Below are positions 53,301 through 64,000 of a DNA stretch of 64,000 nucleotides, piece after piece. The translations under genes were made by a program, and so were the position numbers. This stretch comes from Hybos culiciformis (lineage: Eukaryota > Arthropoda > Insecta > Diptera > Hybotidae): positions 36,107,816 to 36,171,815 of the forward strand of contig OZ023274.1 of the NCBI GenBank assembly GCA_964007475.1, read 5' to 3'. Under the pieces are notes generated by a model that worked only from the letters and a program-made list of their open reading frames with translations, did no database searches and had not been told where the DNA came from. Numbering within the stretch: position 1 is the stretch's first letter; each line of letters opens with the position of its first letter.

Positions 53301-54538
53301 CCAAGTTTAATGAAATTTTTTTCAAAAATGTGTAATTTATAAAAAAAAAAATTATTTAAATAAATATAAATTGAAGTTCATGGAAGTTTAGGGAAATACT
53401 CTTATAACACGGTATATATTTTTTTGTGTGGACTACTAAAAATATATTTAACACTAATTAGATCTTATATATATCTAAACTTGAACATTTTTTTAGCTTA
53501 TTAATAAATTTATTTTATTTTCGCCAATCATTTTTGATCATATTTGGAAATTAATTAAATGATTTTGCACAATTATAGGAAAGTGTAAAAGTGAAATCAT
53601 GATTTTAGGAATGGTACATTATGCGAAGGTTATCTGTACTTGAAATTAAATCAAAAGGAAATCAATGAAATATTTTTGTATACTTAATTTTTTCATAGAT
53701 TTGTTTTAATTTATTTTCATGATCAGTAAAATAAAAAATTGTGTTGTTTATGAATTTTAAACTATTTTATTAATTCAAAACGAAGGTGTATAATTATTTG
53801 ATCTTTTAATTAACACTAAGTATTTTTGATAATTTATTAATGAAAGCATAAAGTAATATTTCCATTAATATTTATAGAGAAATTTAATTATTTGAGGAAA
53901 TATAATTATTTCTGAAATTTTAATTTTTTCTTTACAGAATCACTTAACTTTCATTTATTCGAATTGTATAAATTCCATAAGTTATTAAATTTTATTAGTA
54001 GTAAAAATTATAAATTTTAATTATTTAATTAGCATAATTCATTATTACTTATTTATAAAAACTTAAACCTCAATAAAATTTACGCAAACTATAAGTCAGC
54101 GCTTTTTTAAAATTGATTTTAGCATAAATAATTTTCAGAAAAAAAATTTTTTTTGCTTTTAATTGCATTTTAATTTATTGCAATTGAATTGAATTGGGTA
54201 TGAGTACAAAATAAATGCATTCTTAGTTAAATTAATGTAAACCTAAAATAAAAATAATATTTCATTATTATAAATATATTTTTAACTAACTCTATTCACT
54301 TTTTCATGTTTAAATATTTAGTATATTTAGTATATTTTATAATGTGTGTATTAATTATTTTTATTTAATACCAATGTTAATTAATATAACAAATATCTTT
54401 TCGTATTTGAACTTAAAATTTTTCATAATGATGTTATGGTTTTTGTTATTTAAGAAAAGTGTTTAATCTAAACTAAAAATTTTATGAGTTCAACATAATA
54501 GAAATTATTATATAAATATTATATAAATATTATATAAA
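53301..54538. other. AT-rich DNA without recognisable genes
   Basis: Very AT-rich. Just before the palindrome at 54539 there are three tandem copies of an 11-bp TATTATATAAA-type unit (about 54507-54540). Confidence 0.55.
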
Positions 54539-54581
54539 TATAGACATTACATTAGTAATAATTATTAATGTAATGTCTATA
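54539..54581. repeat. Perfect 16-bp-arm palindrome
   Basis: TATAGACATTACATTA at 54539-54554 pairs perfectly with TAATGTAATGTCTATA at 54566-54581 around an 11-base loop. It could be a minimal fold-back remnant or a chance structure in AT-rich DNA. Confidence 0.6.
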
Positions 54582-54849
54582 GAGTTAATTTATAATATAA
54601 TAATATAATAATGGAAAATATTAAAAAAAAAAATGTTTTTCACTCTGTGTCAAACAAACATTTTTTACCATTAACATTTAACATGACTATCCTGACTTCA
54701 TTTAGACTTTTTCTAACACTGTTTTATAGATAAATGAAAAATTTTAAACTTTCATCATGTGTAAAGCTTTAATCAATAAAATTTTCTTTTTTGAGGACAC
54801 AATTCTTATTAACTCATAAAGTAATTTGTCTGTTTATATATTTCTTTAC

Positions 54850-55400
54850 TATATTCGACACTCTCGTAGACCCACTTTTCGTCATCACAGCGAGCTGAAA
54901 TTTGACACACAGGTTCATGTCGCGTGACAATTGAAGCTATCAAAATTTGAACCGAAAATTTCCATGGAAAACCCGGAAAATCGGGAAAATCATTTGAAAA
55001 TTTGATACAAATTTGAGTAGTGATAAATCTGTTTTAGGAAAAATGCAAAGTTTTCTGATTTTTCCGAAAAAATTTTCCGGAATTTTCCTACTTTTCCAGA
55101 AAATTTTCCGGTAAAAAAGTTTTCTAAATTATGCAGGATTAAGTTCATTATCAACTGGCTTCATTACTTTCTCACCGACAATGGTGAAAACTTGCAGAAA
55201 AAATCGATGAAAATTCATGTAAAACGCTTTTCCGGAGTTTTTCTGACCAAGGAAGCGTTTGAGCGTTTTGCAACCTGAGACAAAGTTGTAGAGCGAAATG
55301 AGTTGCATAAAGTTGCTTTTGTAGAAAACTCCATCGAAAACCCGAAAAAGCGGGAAAATCATCGGAAAAATTTTCATCGATATGATTAGTCATAAAATTG
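54850..55400. repeat. Degenerate GGAAAA-rich repeat with two roughly 75-bp units about 370 bp apart
   Basis: A unit of the form CCATGGAAAACCCGGAAAA...CGGGAAAATCAT recurs at about 54960 and 55330 (CCATCGAAAACCCGAAAAAG in the second copy). Both are followed by related sequence including a TAGTGATAAATC or TTAGTCATAAAAT segment. Between them lie TTTTCCGGAAAATTTTCC-like inverted motifs (55060-55112). The two overlapping minus-strand open frames here follow the repeat and match nothing I know. The stretch is much less AT-rich than the background and directly precedes the large palindrome at 55456. Confidence 0.5.
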
Positions 55401-55455
55401 TTTTAAAACATCTCCATGCAGCACATAATAACAATTTAGTTAACGTGAAAAAGGC

Positions 55456-55631
55456 AGAAAATAAAAATAAGTAAAAAACGAGTTTTCAAAAAAATGAGGC
55501 CAGGCCGCATGAAAAAGTAGAAAATAACTTTTTCTTCACCTCTGTGTGTGAAGAAAAAGTTATTTTCTACTTTTTCATGCGGCCTGGCCTCAGTTTTTTG
55601 AAAACTCGTTTTTTACTTATTTTTATTTTCT
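55456..55631. repeat. Near-perfect 84-bp-arm palindrome (fold-back)
   Basis: The left arm 55456-55539 and right arm 55548-55631 are reverse complements with a single mismatch (near 55494), separated by an 8-base loop. The arms include GAGGCCAGGCCGCATG, unusually GC-rich here. The near identity implies a recent inverted duplication, a young fold-back element or ongoing gene conversion between arms. If transcribed it would give a long double-stranded hairpin. No target duplication is evident. Confidence 0.9.
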
Positions 55632-56704
55632 AGTAATTAATTTTAGATCATATTTTAATACCCGATTTTGTAGTTGTTAAAAAACATAAATAAAAAAAAT
55701 TAACGCCCAAAATATTTTAATAGAACATAAATTATTAAGTATTCAAATCTTAAATTAAAGGTTGTAAAAAATAGCAATATATAAAGTAAAGTAGAATCTT
55801 TGCGTGGCTTCCTGAAATTTAAATAATATTCATAATATAAATATTCCATCATTGCATGCAAATATAAATTAATTAAAATATATATTGACTATCTAGTATT
55901 TATTAAAATACATATAAATCTTTAATGCGAGCATTTATTTTTATTTTTTTCTAATTTATCTTAATTTTAATTCAAAAAGCTGATGAAATCTATAATAATA
56001 GTGCAAATTATGACGCAACATTAATGCGCATTTCCCTAGCATGAGATGAAAACAAAAACATTGAATAACAATTTAATAATAATTATATTATAATATTATG
56101 TAGTGAGATCCGTGATTAGATATTGTTGAAATATTTAATTTCTCTGTATTTTATTTAAATAATTATTTTATTATAACAAAGACAAAAAAAACTCTAAAAT
56201 AAAAATGATGATTAAAGATAATTAAATATTGTTGTATATTAATTTTATTAGATCTTGTGAAGATTAATGCGCAGATCACCAGAAATTGATAAAAAATTAT
56301 TCTGAATATTCAAATATCCATCATTTATAATACGATAAGTATTAATTTTGAACATAGTTTCTCGCCAAAATAATTGTAGAGAAGTAGTGCCACATCGCTT
56401 TAAAGATAAGAATCTTGTTCCAATTCTAATTACATAATATAAGTACTAAACGTGTAATTGATGCAATACAAAGGATAACCAGTTACATATTTTTAAATTT
56501 TGTTAAATCATAATATTGATTTTAGTAATAATGAATTGATCTAAAATAATCAAATCAGAAGAGAATGAAAATAAATTTGACTGTTATAACAATTCAACTT
56601 TAATAACTATAATGAAATTTTTAAAAGTTTAAAGGCTAGTTTTCTGTTCCGGAAAAAATATATCTTTAACTGGTTAACGAACAATAATAGCCAATAAATT
56701 TTCA
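55632..56704. other. AT-rich DNA without recognisable genes
   Basis: No feature seen between the palindrome and the minisatellite. Confidence 0.6.
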
Positions 56705-56873
56705 TCGGTGAATTGCTATACGGTGAATTGCTCATAGGGTGAATTGCTCGTACGGTGAATTGCTCATACGGTGAGTAGCTATACGGTGAATTGCTATTCG
56801 GTGAATTGTTATTCGGTGAATTGCTATTCGGTGAATTTCTATTCGGTGAATTGATTTTCGGTGAACTGTCCGC
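56705..56873 (+). repeat. Minisatellite: eleven 15/16-bp units of CGGTGAATTGCTATT type
   Basis: Eleven head-to-tail units begin with CGGTGAATTG (one GGGTG, one GTGAGTAG and one GTGAACTG variant). Several units in the left half are 16 bp (CTCATA or CTCGTA endings) and those in the right half are 15 bp (CTATT endings), so the array has expanded from two related subtypes. It sits at the left edge of the repeat cluster at 56.7-58.5 kb. Confidence 0.93.
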
Positions 56874-56882
56874 AAATCATTT

Positions 56883-56911
56883 ATATCACGAGACCGAAGG
56901 TCGAGTGATAT
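56883..56911. repeat. Short hairpin after the minisatellite
   Basis: ATATCACGAGACC and GGTCGAGTGATAT form 13-bp arms with two mismatches around a GAA loop. It lies ten bases after the last minisatellite unit and may be part of the same element. Confidence 0.6.
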
Positions 56912-57464
56912 AATATTGACGAGTGTCTATGTGTTTGTGTGTATACACAACGAGCTGTATAACAAATTTGATTAACAACATGTATTGTATACTGCTTTAA
57001 TCTGCATGTGAGAGGGAGTTGCAAAGAGAGAATATAGAGATAATTTATAATAAAAAATAAAGATAAAAGAAGCCAAGGGAATTTTTCCAAGGGAATTTTC
57101 TCTTTCTTTTACAGAGACAAAAGAAGCGAAGGGAATTTTTCCACGTTAATTATCCTTTAATTTCTCTTTCTTTTAGAGATAAAAGGAAAAAAGGGAAATA
57201 TTGTGAGTGTGAGAGATATTATTTTTGTTTATAGTATTACGCAGTTCAAAATGAAGTAAGTAAATACAATATAGGGAAATGTAAATACTATTTACATCAC
57301 AGGGAAATGTAAATACAATTTACATTTCCCTATAATCGCAAGTGAATTGCTGCATGTAATGGACCATTTACCGAGCTAAATTTGCGAATGTAAATACAAC
57401 TTACCGAAGACATGCACATTAAAAATATTTATTACAACGTTTTTATCAATTTACATTCTTGTCT
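56912..57464. repeat. Repeat-like spacer with duplicated GGGAATTTTTCC and GGGAAATGTAAAT motifs
   Basis: AAGCCAAGGGAATTTTTCCA (about 57070) and GAAGCGAAGGGAATTTTTCC (about 57122) are near-duplicates, each near a TTTCTCTTTCTTTTA copy. Further on, AGGGAAATGTAAATAC occurs at about 57273 and at 57301; the second copy forms a perfect 13-bp-arm hairpin (57301-57331). The internal repetition suggests that this stretch belongs to the surrounding repeat cluster rather than unique DNA. Confidence 0.5.
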
Positions 57465-58050
57465 GTTTGTCTGTCCACGAAATTTTGTAATCAAATTTTA
57501 GACCACTTTCCGACAAGCTACAGCTCCGAAACTTTGAATATAGCTCTGAACCCGATGACAATACAATATTCTACCACTTTAATCATGATTTGAAATGTTT
57601 CTCGTCAGTTTGTCTTCCCGCGAAATTTTGCAATCAAATTTTCACAACCAAAAGTTTGTCCGATTTCATTCAAATTTAGTACATAAAAAGAAGGAATGGT
57701 TTGAACACCTACCCAGCGACCTTCCTTGGGAAGGACCTCAAAAGTTCGTCCGATTTCTTTCAAATTTGGTACATAAAAAACGGACATATTAAACACACAA
57801 ATTTCGTAACAAAACATTTATTGGCCTCCTACCCAGCGACGCCCTATGGGGAGGACTTCAAAATACGATTTTATTCAAATTCGGTACATAAAAAGAAGAA
57901 AAGATTAAACACACAAATTTTGTAAAAAATTATTGGCCTGCTCTACCTTCCTTCGATAGGACTTCAAAACTTCGTCCGATTTTATTCAAATTTTGTACCT
58001 ACAAAGAGGACATAATTAAACACACAAATTTCGTAATTTTGACAATCAAA
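57465..58050 (+). repeat. Degenerate tandem repeat, about four 90-120 bp units
   Basis: TCCGATTT(C/T)ATTCAAATTTGGTAC-like segments recur at 57659, 57749, about 57867 and 57975, each followed by ACATAAAAA, TTAAACACACAAATTT and CCTACCCAGCGAC-like blocks. Earlier, CGAAATTTTG(T/C)AATCAAATTTT is duplicated at about 57478 and 57622. Unit lengths differ through small deletions. The short open frames on both strands here are by-products of the repeat. Confidence 0.75.
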
Positions 58051-58102
58051 TTATAAGAAAAATTCTGCTTTGTTTCAGCTTCAAAATCAAAAAGTAGAAA
58101 AT

Positions 58103-58518
58103 AAATATTAAATCATAAATATACATTTTATAAAAAAACAACGTTTTTCTTGCGCACTAAAAAGTATAAAATAATTTTACTATGAGTTTCATTTTGGTAA
58201 CAGACTTTATAACTTTTCTCCGGCTCATTCAGAGGATTGTGGACACACATACTTGAAACTGATTACAACAGTCTATAACTAGAAACGTGGGGCACATTTT
58301 TACAAAACATTTACAGTATTACCTCAAAAATGTGTCCCACAGTTATAGACTGTTGTAAACAGTTTCAAGTATGTGTGTCCACAATCTTCTGAATGAGCAG
58401 GAGAAAAGTTATAAAGTCTGTTACCAAAATGAAACTCATAGTAAAATTATTTTATACTTTTTAGTGCGCTAGAGAAACGTTGTTTTTTATAAAATGTATT
58501 TTTCATGATTTAATATTT
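58103..58518. mobile_element. Fold-back element with arms close to 200 bp
   Basis: The left arm 58103-58301 and right arm 58326-58518 are inverted copies with roughly 94% identity by eye, around a 24-base loop. One stretch of about 70 bases, starting GCGCACTAAAAAGTATAAAA, is identical in both arms. No open frame is present. Structure and size fit a fold-back/snap-back MITE, but I could not identify a target duplication or a superfamily terminus. Its left flank shares AAAAAGTAGAAAATAA with the palindrome at 55456-55631. Confidence 0.85.
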
Positions 58519-59261
58519 TTTAAATTAAAATGTAGCCTCGTTTTTACAAAGTCAATTAAATACCCTTCATTAGAAATTATTTAGTTTAGCAACAAAAAAA
58601 TATAAAAACCGAGAGCTAGTCATTTATACTTTTATTTTTATTTGTTAAAATAGTAATGCATTTTGACATTGAACAAATAACTAAAAACAAATCACATATG
58701 CGATAATTATTGTAAATATCTTAATCTAAATAAATAAACATGTTAATATTAAAGGTTCACATTTCTAAGAAAATTTCTAACTATTTTCATTTTGAAAAAC
58801 AAAAACAATTATTGTTAAAGATAAAATTAAATCAAGAAAATTTAATAATATTATAAAAAACATTTTTTACAGAATATTGTTTACAAGATTAGCTTGATAT
58901 TCATATTGAAAGGAAAGTTCCAAAGAATTCAGTTTTAATATAATTTAAATTGTTTTTACTTTATTTTTAGTTTTACCTCTGAAAACTTAAGTAAATAACT
59001 CAAAACTAATATAAAATTATACATTTTATTCTATTATTATATTATATCTATATGTTTTAAATTGAACAAATTTTTTTATATACACACATGTCGAAATTAC
59101 TTATGCATAAGTACAATGCACATTTATAACTACATCATTTTGTCAAGTAAGTTAAAAATAAATTACATGTATCGGTATAATCATTTCTAATTTAAATATA
59201 TGTATTACAAAAAATCCTGAAAACTATGGCACAATAATAATAGGGATTTATGGAAATAAAT
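58519..59261. other. AT-rich spacer between fold-back element and UPF0728-like gene
   Basis: No feature recognised. The right end should contain the 3' UTR of the minus-strand gene that follows. Confidence 0.55.
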
Positions 59262-59570
59262 TTATTCTATTTCAGTATTTTTAGTTGAAAATCTAGCCCT
59301 AGCTTCAATGGCAGCCCATAATAATTGTAAAATCAATAGATTATCGTCATTATCGGAACGACAATATTCAAATTTCAATTTTGAAAAATTTCCAAGAAAA
59401 ATTTGAACATTATTTAATTTAACAATTAATCGATTTCTTGGTTGAATTCTCTCTACATTAACATTAAATCCAATAGTTGTTAATAAATCAGTAACAATTT
59501 TTAAACGTTTAGGCCGATGACTCCAAATATTTTCAATTTTAGTTGGTCCATATGATAAGGTTATGTTCAT
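59262..59570 (-). CDS. UPF0728-like small protein (C10orf53 family), single exon
   Basis: An ATG-initiated frame of 102 codons. The N-terminus MNITLSYGP fits the family's opening beta strand and Y-G-P motif. HRPKRL (18-23) matches the conserved H-R-x-x-R-L, followed by a helix and then LIVKLNNVQIFLGN, which parallels the family's L-x-V-N-x-x-x-(I/V)-F segment. A C-terminal acidic/Leu-rich stretch and AAIEARARF parallel the family's ...EAR.AV ending. Length (102) is close to the usual 90-100. The family's function is unknown; homologues are small, probably single-domain proteins. AATAAA overlaps the stop codon. Composition is richer in varied residues than chance frames nearby. The family assignment rests on pattern memory and is moderately secure; that it is a real gene is more certain. 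Confidence 0.65.
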   Translation of the reverse strand: MNITLSYGPTKIENIWSHRPKRLKIVTDLLTTIGFNVNVERIQPRNRLIVKLNNVQIFLGNFSKLKFEYCRSDNDDNLLILQLLWAAIEARARFSTKNTEIE

Positions 59571-62500
59571 ATTTTCTTTTTTCGCAAAAATAAAAAAAAA
59601 AAAACCCCCTTCAAACTACATTAAATTCAAATTTATTAATAAAAGTTTTAAACTCAATCAAAATTCGATATGTAATTTTTAACACAAAATTAATCGATTA
59701 CTTGAGTCGTTAATTTTGATTTTTGAAATGAATTCTTTACATCAAAATGAATCAATCAAAATAATTTTAATTGATGCTGGCATTATATTATATACAAAAT
59801 TTTAAATTTATCGTAAAATTTCCGCCGCCAAAAATAAAATCAATTTAAATAATATGTAAACAAAACAATTTTGTCAATTAAAATAATCCGATAAAAAATT
59901 TAGTAAATATTGAAAAAAATTTAAATTAATTTTTAGAATAACAAGTTATACATTTTCTCTTTTATTCAATTCTGGAAGAGAAAAAATTTCCATTTTATTA
60001 TTTTTCAAATTGATGAAACTGAGAAAAAAATTTATAATGCTGCCCATCATAACAATATCGTCATAAAAACTATATACAATTATTATAAATTAAAATATTT
60101 TTTTAATCTTTGAGCCGCAAATACTGATAAACTTATTTGATACTTATTATAAGAAGAATTAATTTCAACTTTATCACGAAAATAATAATATATAAATTAT
60201 ATTGTTGATTTTGTTGACGAAAAAAACTATAATAACGTAACTAAATATCAAATACGATCAAATAAATTGAAGATGGCAATTTTTTTTAGATATTGGTAAT
60301 TTAATGGTACCATCATTAGCTTTTAGACAAAGAATGGTTTGATTTAGAATTTAATTTTTTTAAATTTAATATTCGAATTAAGTTTTTTTAACTTTTCTGA
60401 AAAGGACAAAAGATTGCGCATTAATATAACTTATAGAAAAATTATAATTGGCAAAAGTTTAAGATTACTTTAATTAATATTAAAAAATTTTCTTACTTTA
60501 ATTGTGTAGTTTTGGCATCAGTTAATTTTTTTTTTCAAATAACTTTGTAGTTAGACGAGAATAAAAACAAGCCCGAACTATGTTGTTTTAATTTTTATTT
60601 ATTTTTTTCAAATAAGATAAAAAAAAATAATTTAACAATACTTTTTTTTATTGTTTAATAATTTTGGTTATAAAAAATAAATTACATATAGTGAATTCAC
60701 AAAATTTGTTACATAAAATGTTAATTTAAAAGTTAAAAAAATCTTCAATTTTAAACACGTAGCGCAGCTTCAAATCAGTTCAAATAATATTAAAATATTT
60801 GTAGAAACTAATAATATTCAATTTTCACTGAAAAGAAAGTATATTGTATAGTGATTGTTGAAGCAAGAGCTTAGCGAATAAATTAAATGGACTTCAAAGA
60901 GATTGCTTTTTATAAATTTTTAATGAATCCTTTTAATTTTTTGGACCAAAAATTTAAACGTATCTTTTTAGATTTTTTGACATTTTAAAAAAATTTGATA
61001 AATATAATTAATAAAGTAACGTGAACAAAATTCATATATTCATCAAGTTTTATCTTTAAAAAGTTTTGACATAATTATTTTGTTTTAAATACTTGAAGTA
61101 TGTAGGGATACAAAGCATTGGGGCGCCGCTTATAAAGGGCGCCTAAAAATATTTAAATACTATTATATGTTTTTCTTATTAAATTTTATTTTTTTGTTTA
61201 ATACAAAGTTTACTTGTACGACTGTCATTAAATTTGAAAAAAAAAGTTTAAAGAAAGTCATTTCCAAATTACAAAATATTACACTTTATTGATATCGAAC
61301 CCAAACTTAAATTCAGAATCTGTACGCTCTTAGTAAAAGAATAAATTATTTCATTAATTTGTGTTCATTAAAAATAAGTAAAGTAATGGATTAAATATTT
61401 CTCTTCTAATTATTGGGAACAAAAATAATAAATTTGCAAAAATTATTTTGCCCATTAAACAGTTTAAAATGTATAATTAACCGACTCTAATTTTAATTTT
61501 TTTGTGCCAGCATAAGAAAAAAAAGCTTTAATTTTATTTGGCAATTATGAATTGAAAAAATATTGATACGTAAATGTTTACAATTCGAATTATTTTCAAA
61601 TATTTTATTTATTTAATTTTATTTGCCAATCTAATAATACGTACTATATTATAATAATAAAAATATTCTTTATTCATTTTTATTTGTAATTTTTTTTTAT
61701 ACAATTTATTGATTTAGATCTAATATATAAATTTTTTTTAAATTTTAGTTATTTGAAAAAAAAGCCGCAATTTTATTGAACTTTTAATTATAATATGATT
61801 TATTTAATATTTAATGCATAAGCTTGTATGTAGATGTACAGTAGTAATAAATTCATTCGACTAACAAACATGAAAAACTTCTGGAACCATTCAACCTAAA
61901 TATTTACACTACCTATTATATGTATATTTTTATACTATAAATAATTTAAGTGCATCTATTACATCTATTCTTTCGTTACCGTATTTTACTGATTTCTGAT
62001 AATAAAACAAAAAAAATTTAGTACAGAATAAATAAATTAAGTGCAATTTATGAGAGAAATAAAAGTTAAAGAAAGAATAAGAAGTTAAGTAATTTAAAAT
62101 AAAAAAAAACTATCCTTAATTTTCAAATCAATATCTTTATTGCCCATCGTATCTACATTTTTGTTAAAGGTAATAACAACCATTATTATGTTATAGAAAA
62201 AAAATCATAAAGTACAAATTAACACATTATTAAAAAATATACAAAAAAAACGCTCAAAGGAATTTTTTTAAGATCGAGAAAACTGGTTATTAAAAATAAA
62301 AAAAAATAAACAGGAAATTCCAATGTAATATTTGGCTCCTTACTAATTCTTTAAAAAAAATTTCAAATTTAATAAAAATATTATAGGTAAGGTAGGTAGA
62401 TATATTGTGAAATTAAAAAAAAAAAGAAGATTTTTCTTCCGGAAATTCCTTTATTTAGGTAATTTTTATGTATTTCTTAGATTCCTTTAAATTTCGCGGT

Positions 62501-64000
62501 ATATTACAGTGTTTTTTACAAGCAATATCTTTATTGAATATTGGTTTATAAAAAGCTGTGCGTTTTAGATAGGAAAATAAAAATTATAGTTAAAATAGAA
62601 AATGATTAAAATGTATAAGTACTTGTCCAACAGTAAGACAAACGATAAATTTTAAATTAAAGATTCAGCTCAATATTATGTAAATCAAATTGATGAATAA
62701 ATTTATGGATCTTCTCCTTACTTTTTGCTCTGTATCTTAAAGCAATAACAGCAATAGCATTTTAAATTATATAACACTTACAACGCTAATAATATTCTAA
62801 TTACACTATACTAATATTTATTACTTACTGTCTAAAACCTATTATCAGTTAAAAAAAAACCCACCTTTTTATGATTCATTCAATCTTATAATTTGAATGT
62901 TAATTACGAATTCTTTTTAAAAGCTTAACTGTGTATATATTTTTTTAGTATGTAGGTAAGTAGGTATAGTTAAAATTAATCATCAAATTTAAAATGAAAA
63001 AAAAAATAACAATTAACACAAATTTATATGTGCTGTTTTATGCATATAAATTTGTAATTAATGATTTGATTTTTCGGCAATTTGATATATTTTAAAATTA
63101 TATACATAGAATGGCACAATTAAAAGTTGATTGCGATATTTAATTATGTGTATGCATTTTTGTATATATTTAATTGGAAAATAATAAATAATGTAACCAG
63201 AAAATTTGAGATAGGTGGATAGACAATATACCAACGTACAACATGTTTTTAAGTTTAATATATAAAGTACATCCAAAGTTCAGTAATAAATAAAATAGCA
63301 AAATTTTTTACAATCAAATTTTATATTTTTTTCCTATATTATGTAATAATAATTGAAAATAATGTCTAAAGCTTACAACCGATTGTTTTTTCTCATTTTT
63401 GTCAAATTGAAATTGTGAAAATTCAGGTGTGAACGTTTTAATTATAAATTTTTTGTATTTTATAATCAATTCTGGGAAGCAACGAGTTTGTTTAACAAGT
63501 GTTCAAAAAATATAACAAATATTTATGTCCATGTCATGATTTACTAGTTTATTATATTTTATTAACTTGATAAGTAACACTATCGCTTAAAATTCTAACA
63601 TTATGTGTAAAAAAAAGTTTTAATAGAAGTTGTATCTAAAGCTTTCATACACATAATACTGAGTTTTAAACTTAAATATTATATATAAATTACATTTCAC
63701 GTTCCTGATACTATTTTAATTTATTTTTTTTAATTAATTTCAATCCAATTGCCAATTTTTCAGCTTGCTTTTTATTAACTAATAAAAAAATAATATTCAT
63801 AAATATTAATATTATCGAAAATTATATAAAAATTTTAATTAGGTTAAAAATTCGGATCATTGTACGCTTTACTAACCCAAAATTATACTTTAATATACAT
63901 ACCATATACATACATATGACGATATATATATGAGTTAGATTTTTATAATTTCCGCATTTCCTCTTTTTTTTTAATATTTACTTTTTGATAAAAAAAAATC
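59571..64000. other. AT-rich DNA without recognisable genes
   Basis: The promoter of the UPF0728-like gene should lie at the left end. The only compositional outlier is a GC-rich inverted motif at about 61120-61143 (GGGGCGCCGC, then GGGCGCC on the other side of CTTATAAAG). Otherwise it is low-complexity A/T sequence to the end of the window. Confidence 0.55.

Noticed and set aside
55129..55393. Two overlapping minus-strand frames of 73-82 codons
   Set aside because: They lie wholly in a degenerate GGAAAA-rich repeat, one has no ATG-supported context, and neither peptide is recognisable.
57595..57925. Open frames on both strands with repeated KFVRF-like peptides
   Set aside because: The repetition follows the DNA tandem repeat and is present on both strands.
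1..64000. Bacterial-type systems (operons, CRISPR, toxin or phage modules)
   Set aside because: Spliced genes, a LINE, SINEs and MITEs show nuclear eukaryotic DNA; no direct-repeat/spacer array or clustered coding was seen.

Overview
The window is eukaryotic, extremely AT-rich (by eye about four fifths A+T, with many long A and T runs) and gene-poor. The one fully resolved gene has short introns with GT-AG borders. Its product resembles Lamina ancestor (Lama), the phospholipase B-like protein of flies, along its whole length. I therefore infer an insect, most likely a dipteran. The rest is long intronic or intergenic DNA littered with small, mostly non-autonomous transposable elements. There are no bacterial operons, CRISPR arrays, rRNA genes or intact tRNA genes.

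Layout. 1-11 kb: the terminus of a hAT-like transposon (1-242), two decayed 3' ends of one LINE family (725-1050 and 9845-10421), and an 832-bp hAT-type MITE with an 8-bp target duplication (6509-7340) that carries a 258-bp TA-flanked MITE inside it. 11-40 kb: mostly empty AT-rich DNA with a degenerate tRNA-like sequence (12246-12314), three copies of a tRNA-derived SINE (14.8, 16.6 and 33.8 kb), a fold-back repeat block (15.1-15.6 kb) and a few weak exon-like segments. At 40201-40309 (minus) there is a strikingly GC-rich exon with an ATG and clean splice borders, apparently the first coding exon of an unidentified gene with very long introns. 45.8-48.1 kb: the complete four-exon lama-like gene (minus). 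A TA-flanked MITE lies just upstream of it (48642-48844).

54.8-58.5 kb is a dense cluster of repeats: a GGAAAA-rich degenerate repeat, an 84-bp-arm near-perfect palindrome, an 11-unit 15/16-bp minisatellite, a roughly 90-120 bp tandem repeat and a 416-bp fold-back element with arms close to 200 bp. At 59262-59570 (minus) a small intronless gene resembles the UPF0728 (C10orf53) family.

I find no multi-gene pathway. The items most worth a second look are the Lama-like protein with Ser where canonical phospholipase B-like proteins have the nucleophilic Cys, the GC-rich exon island, the nested MITE pair, and the fold-back/minisatellite cluster between lama and the UPF0728-like gene.
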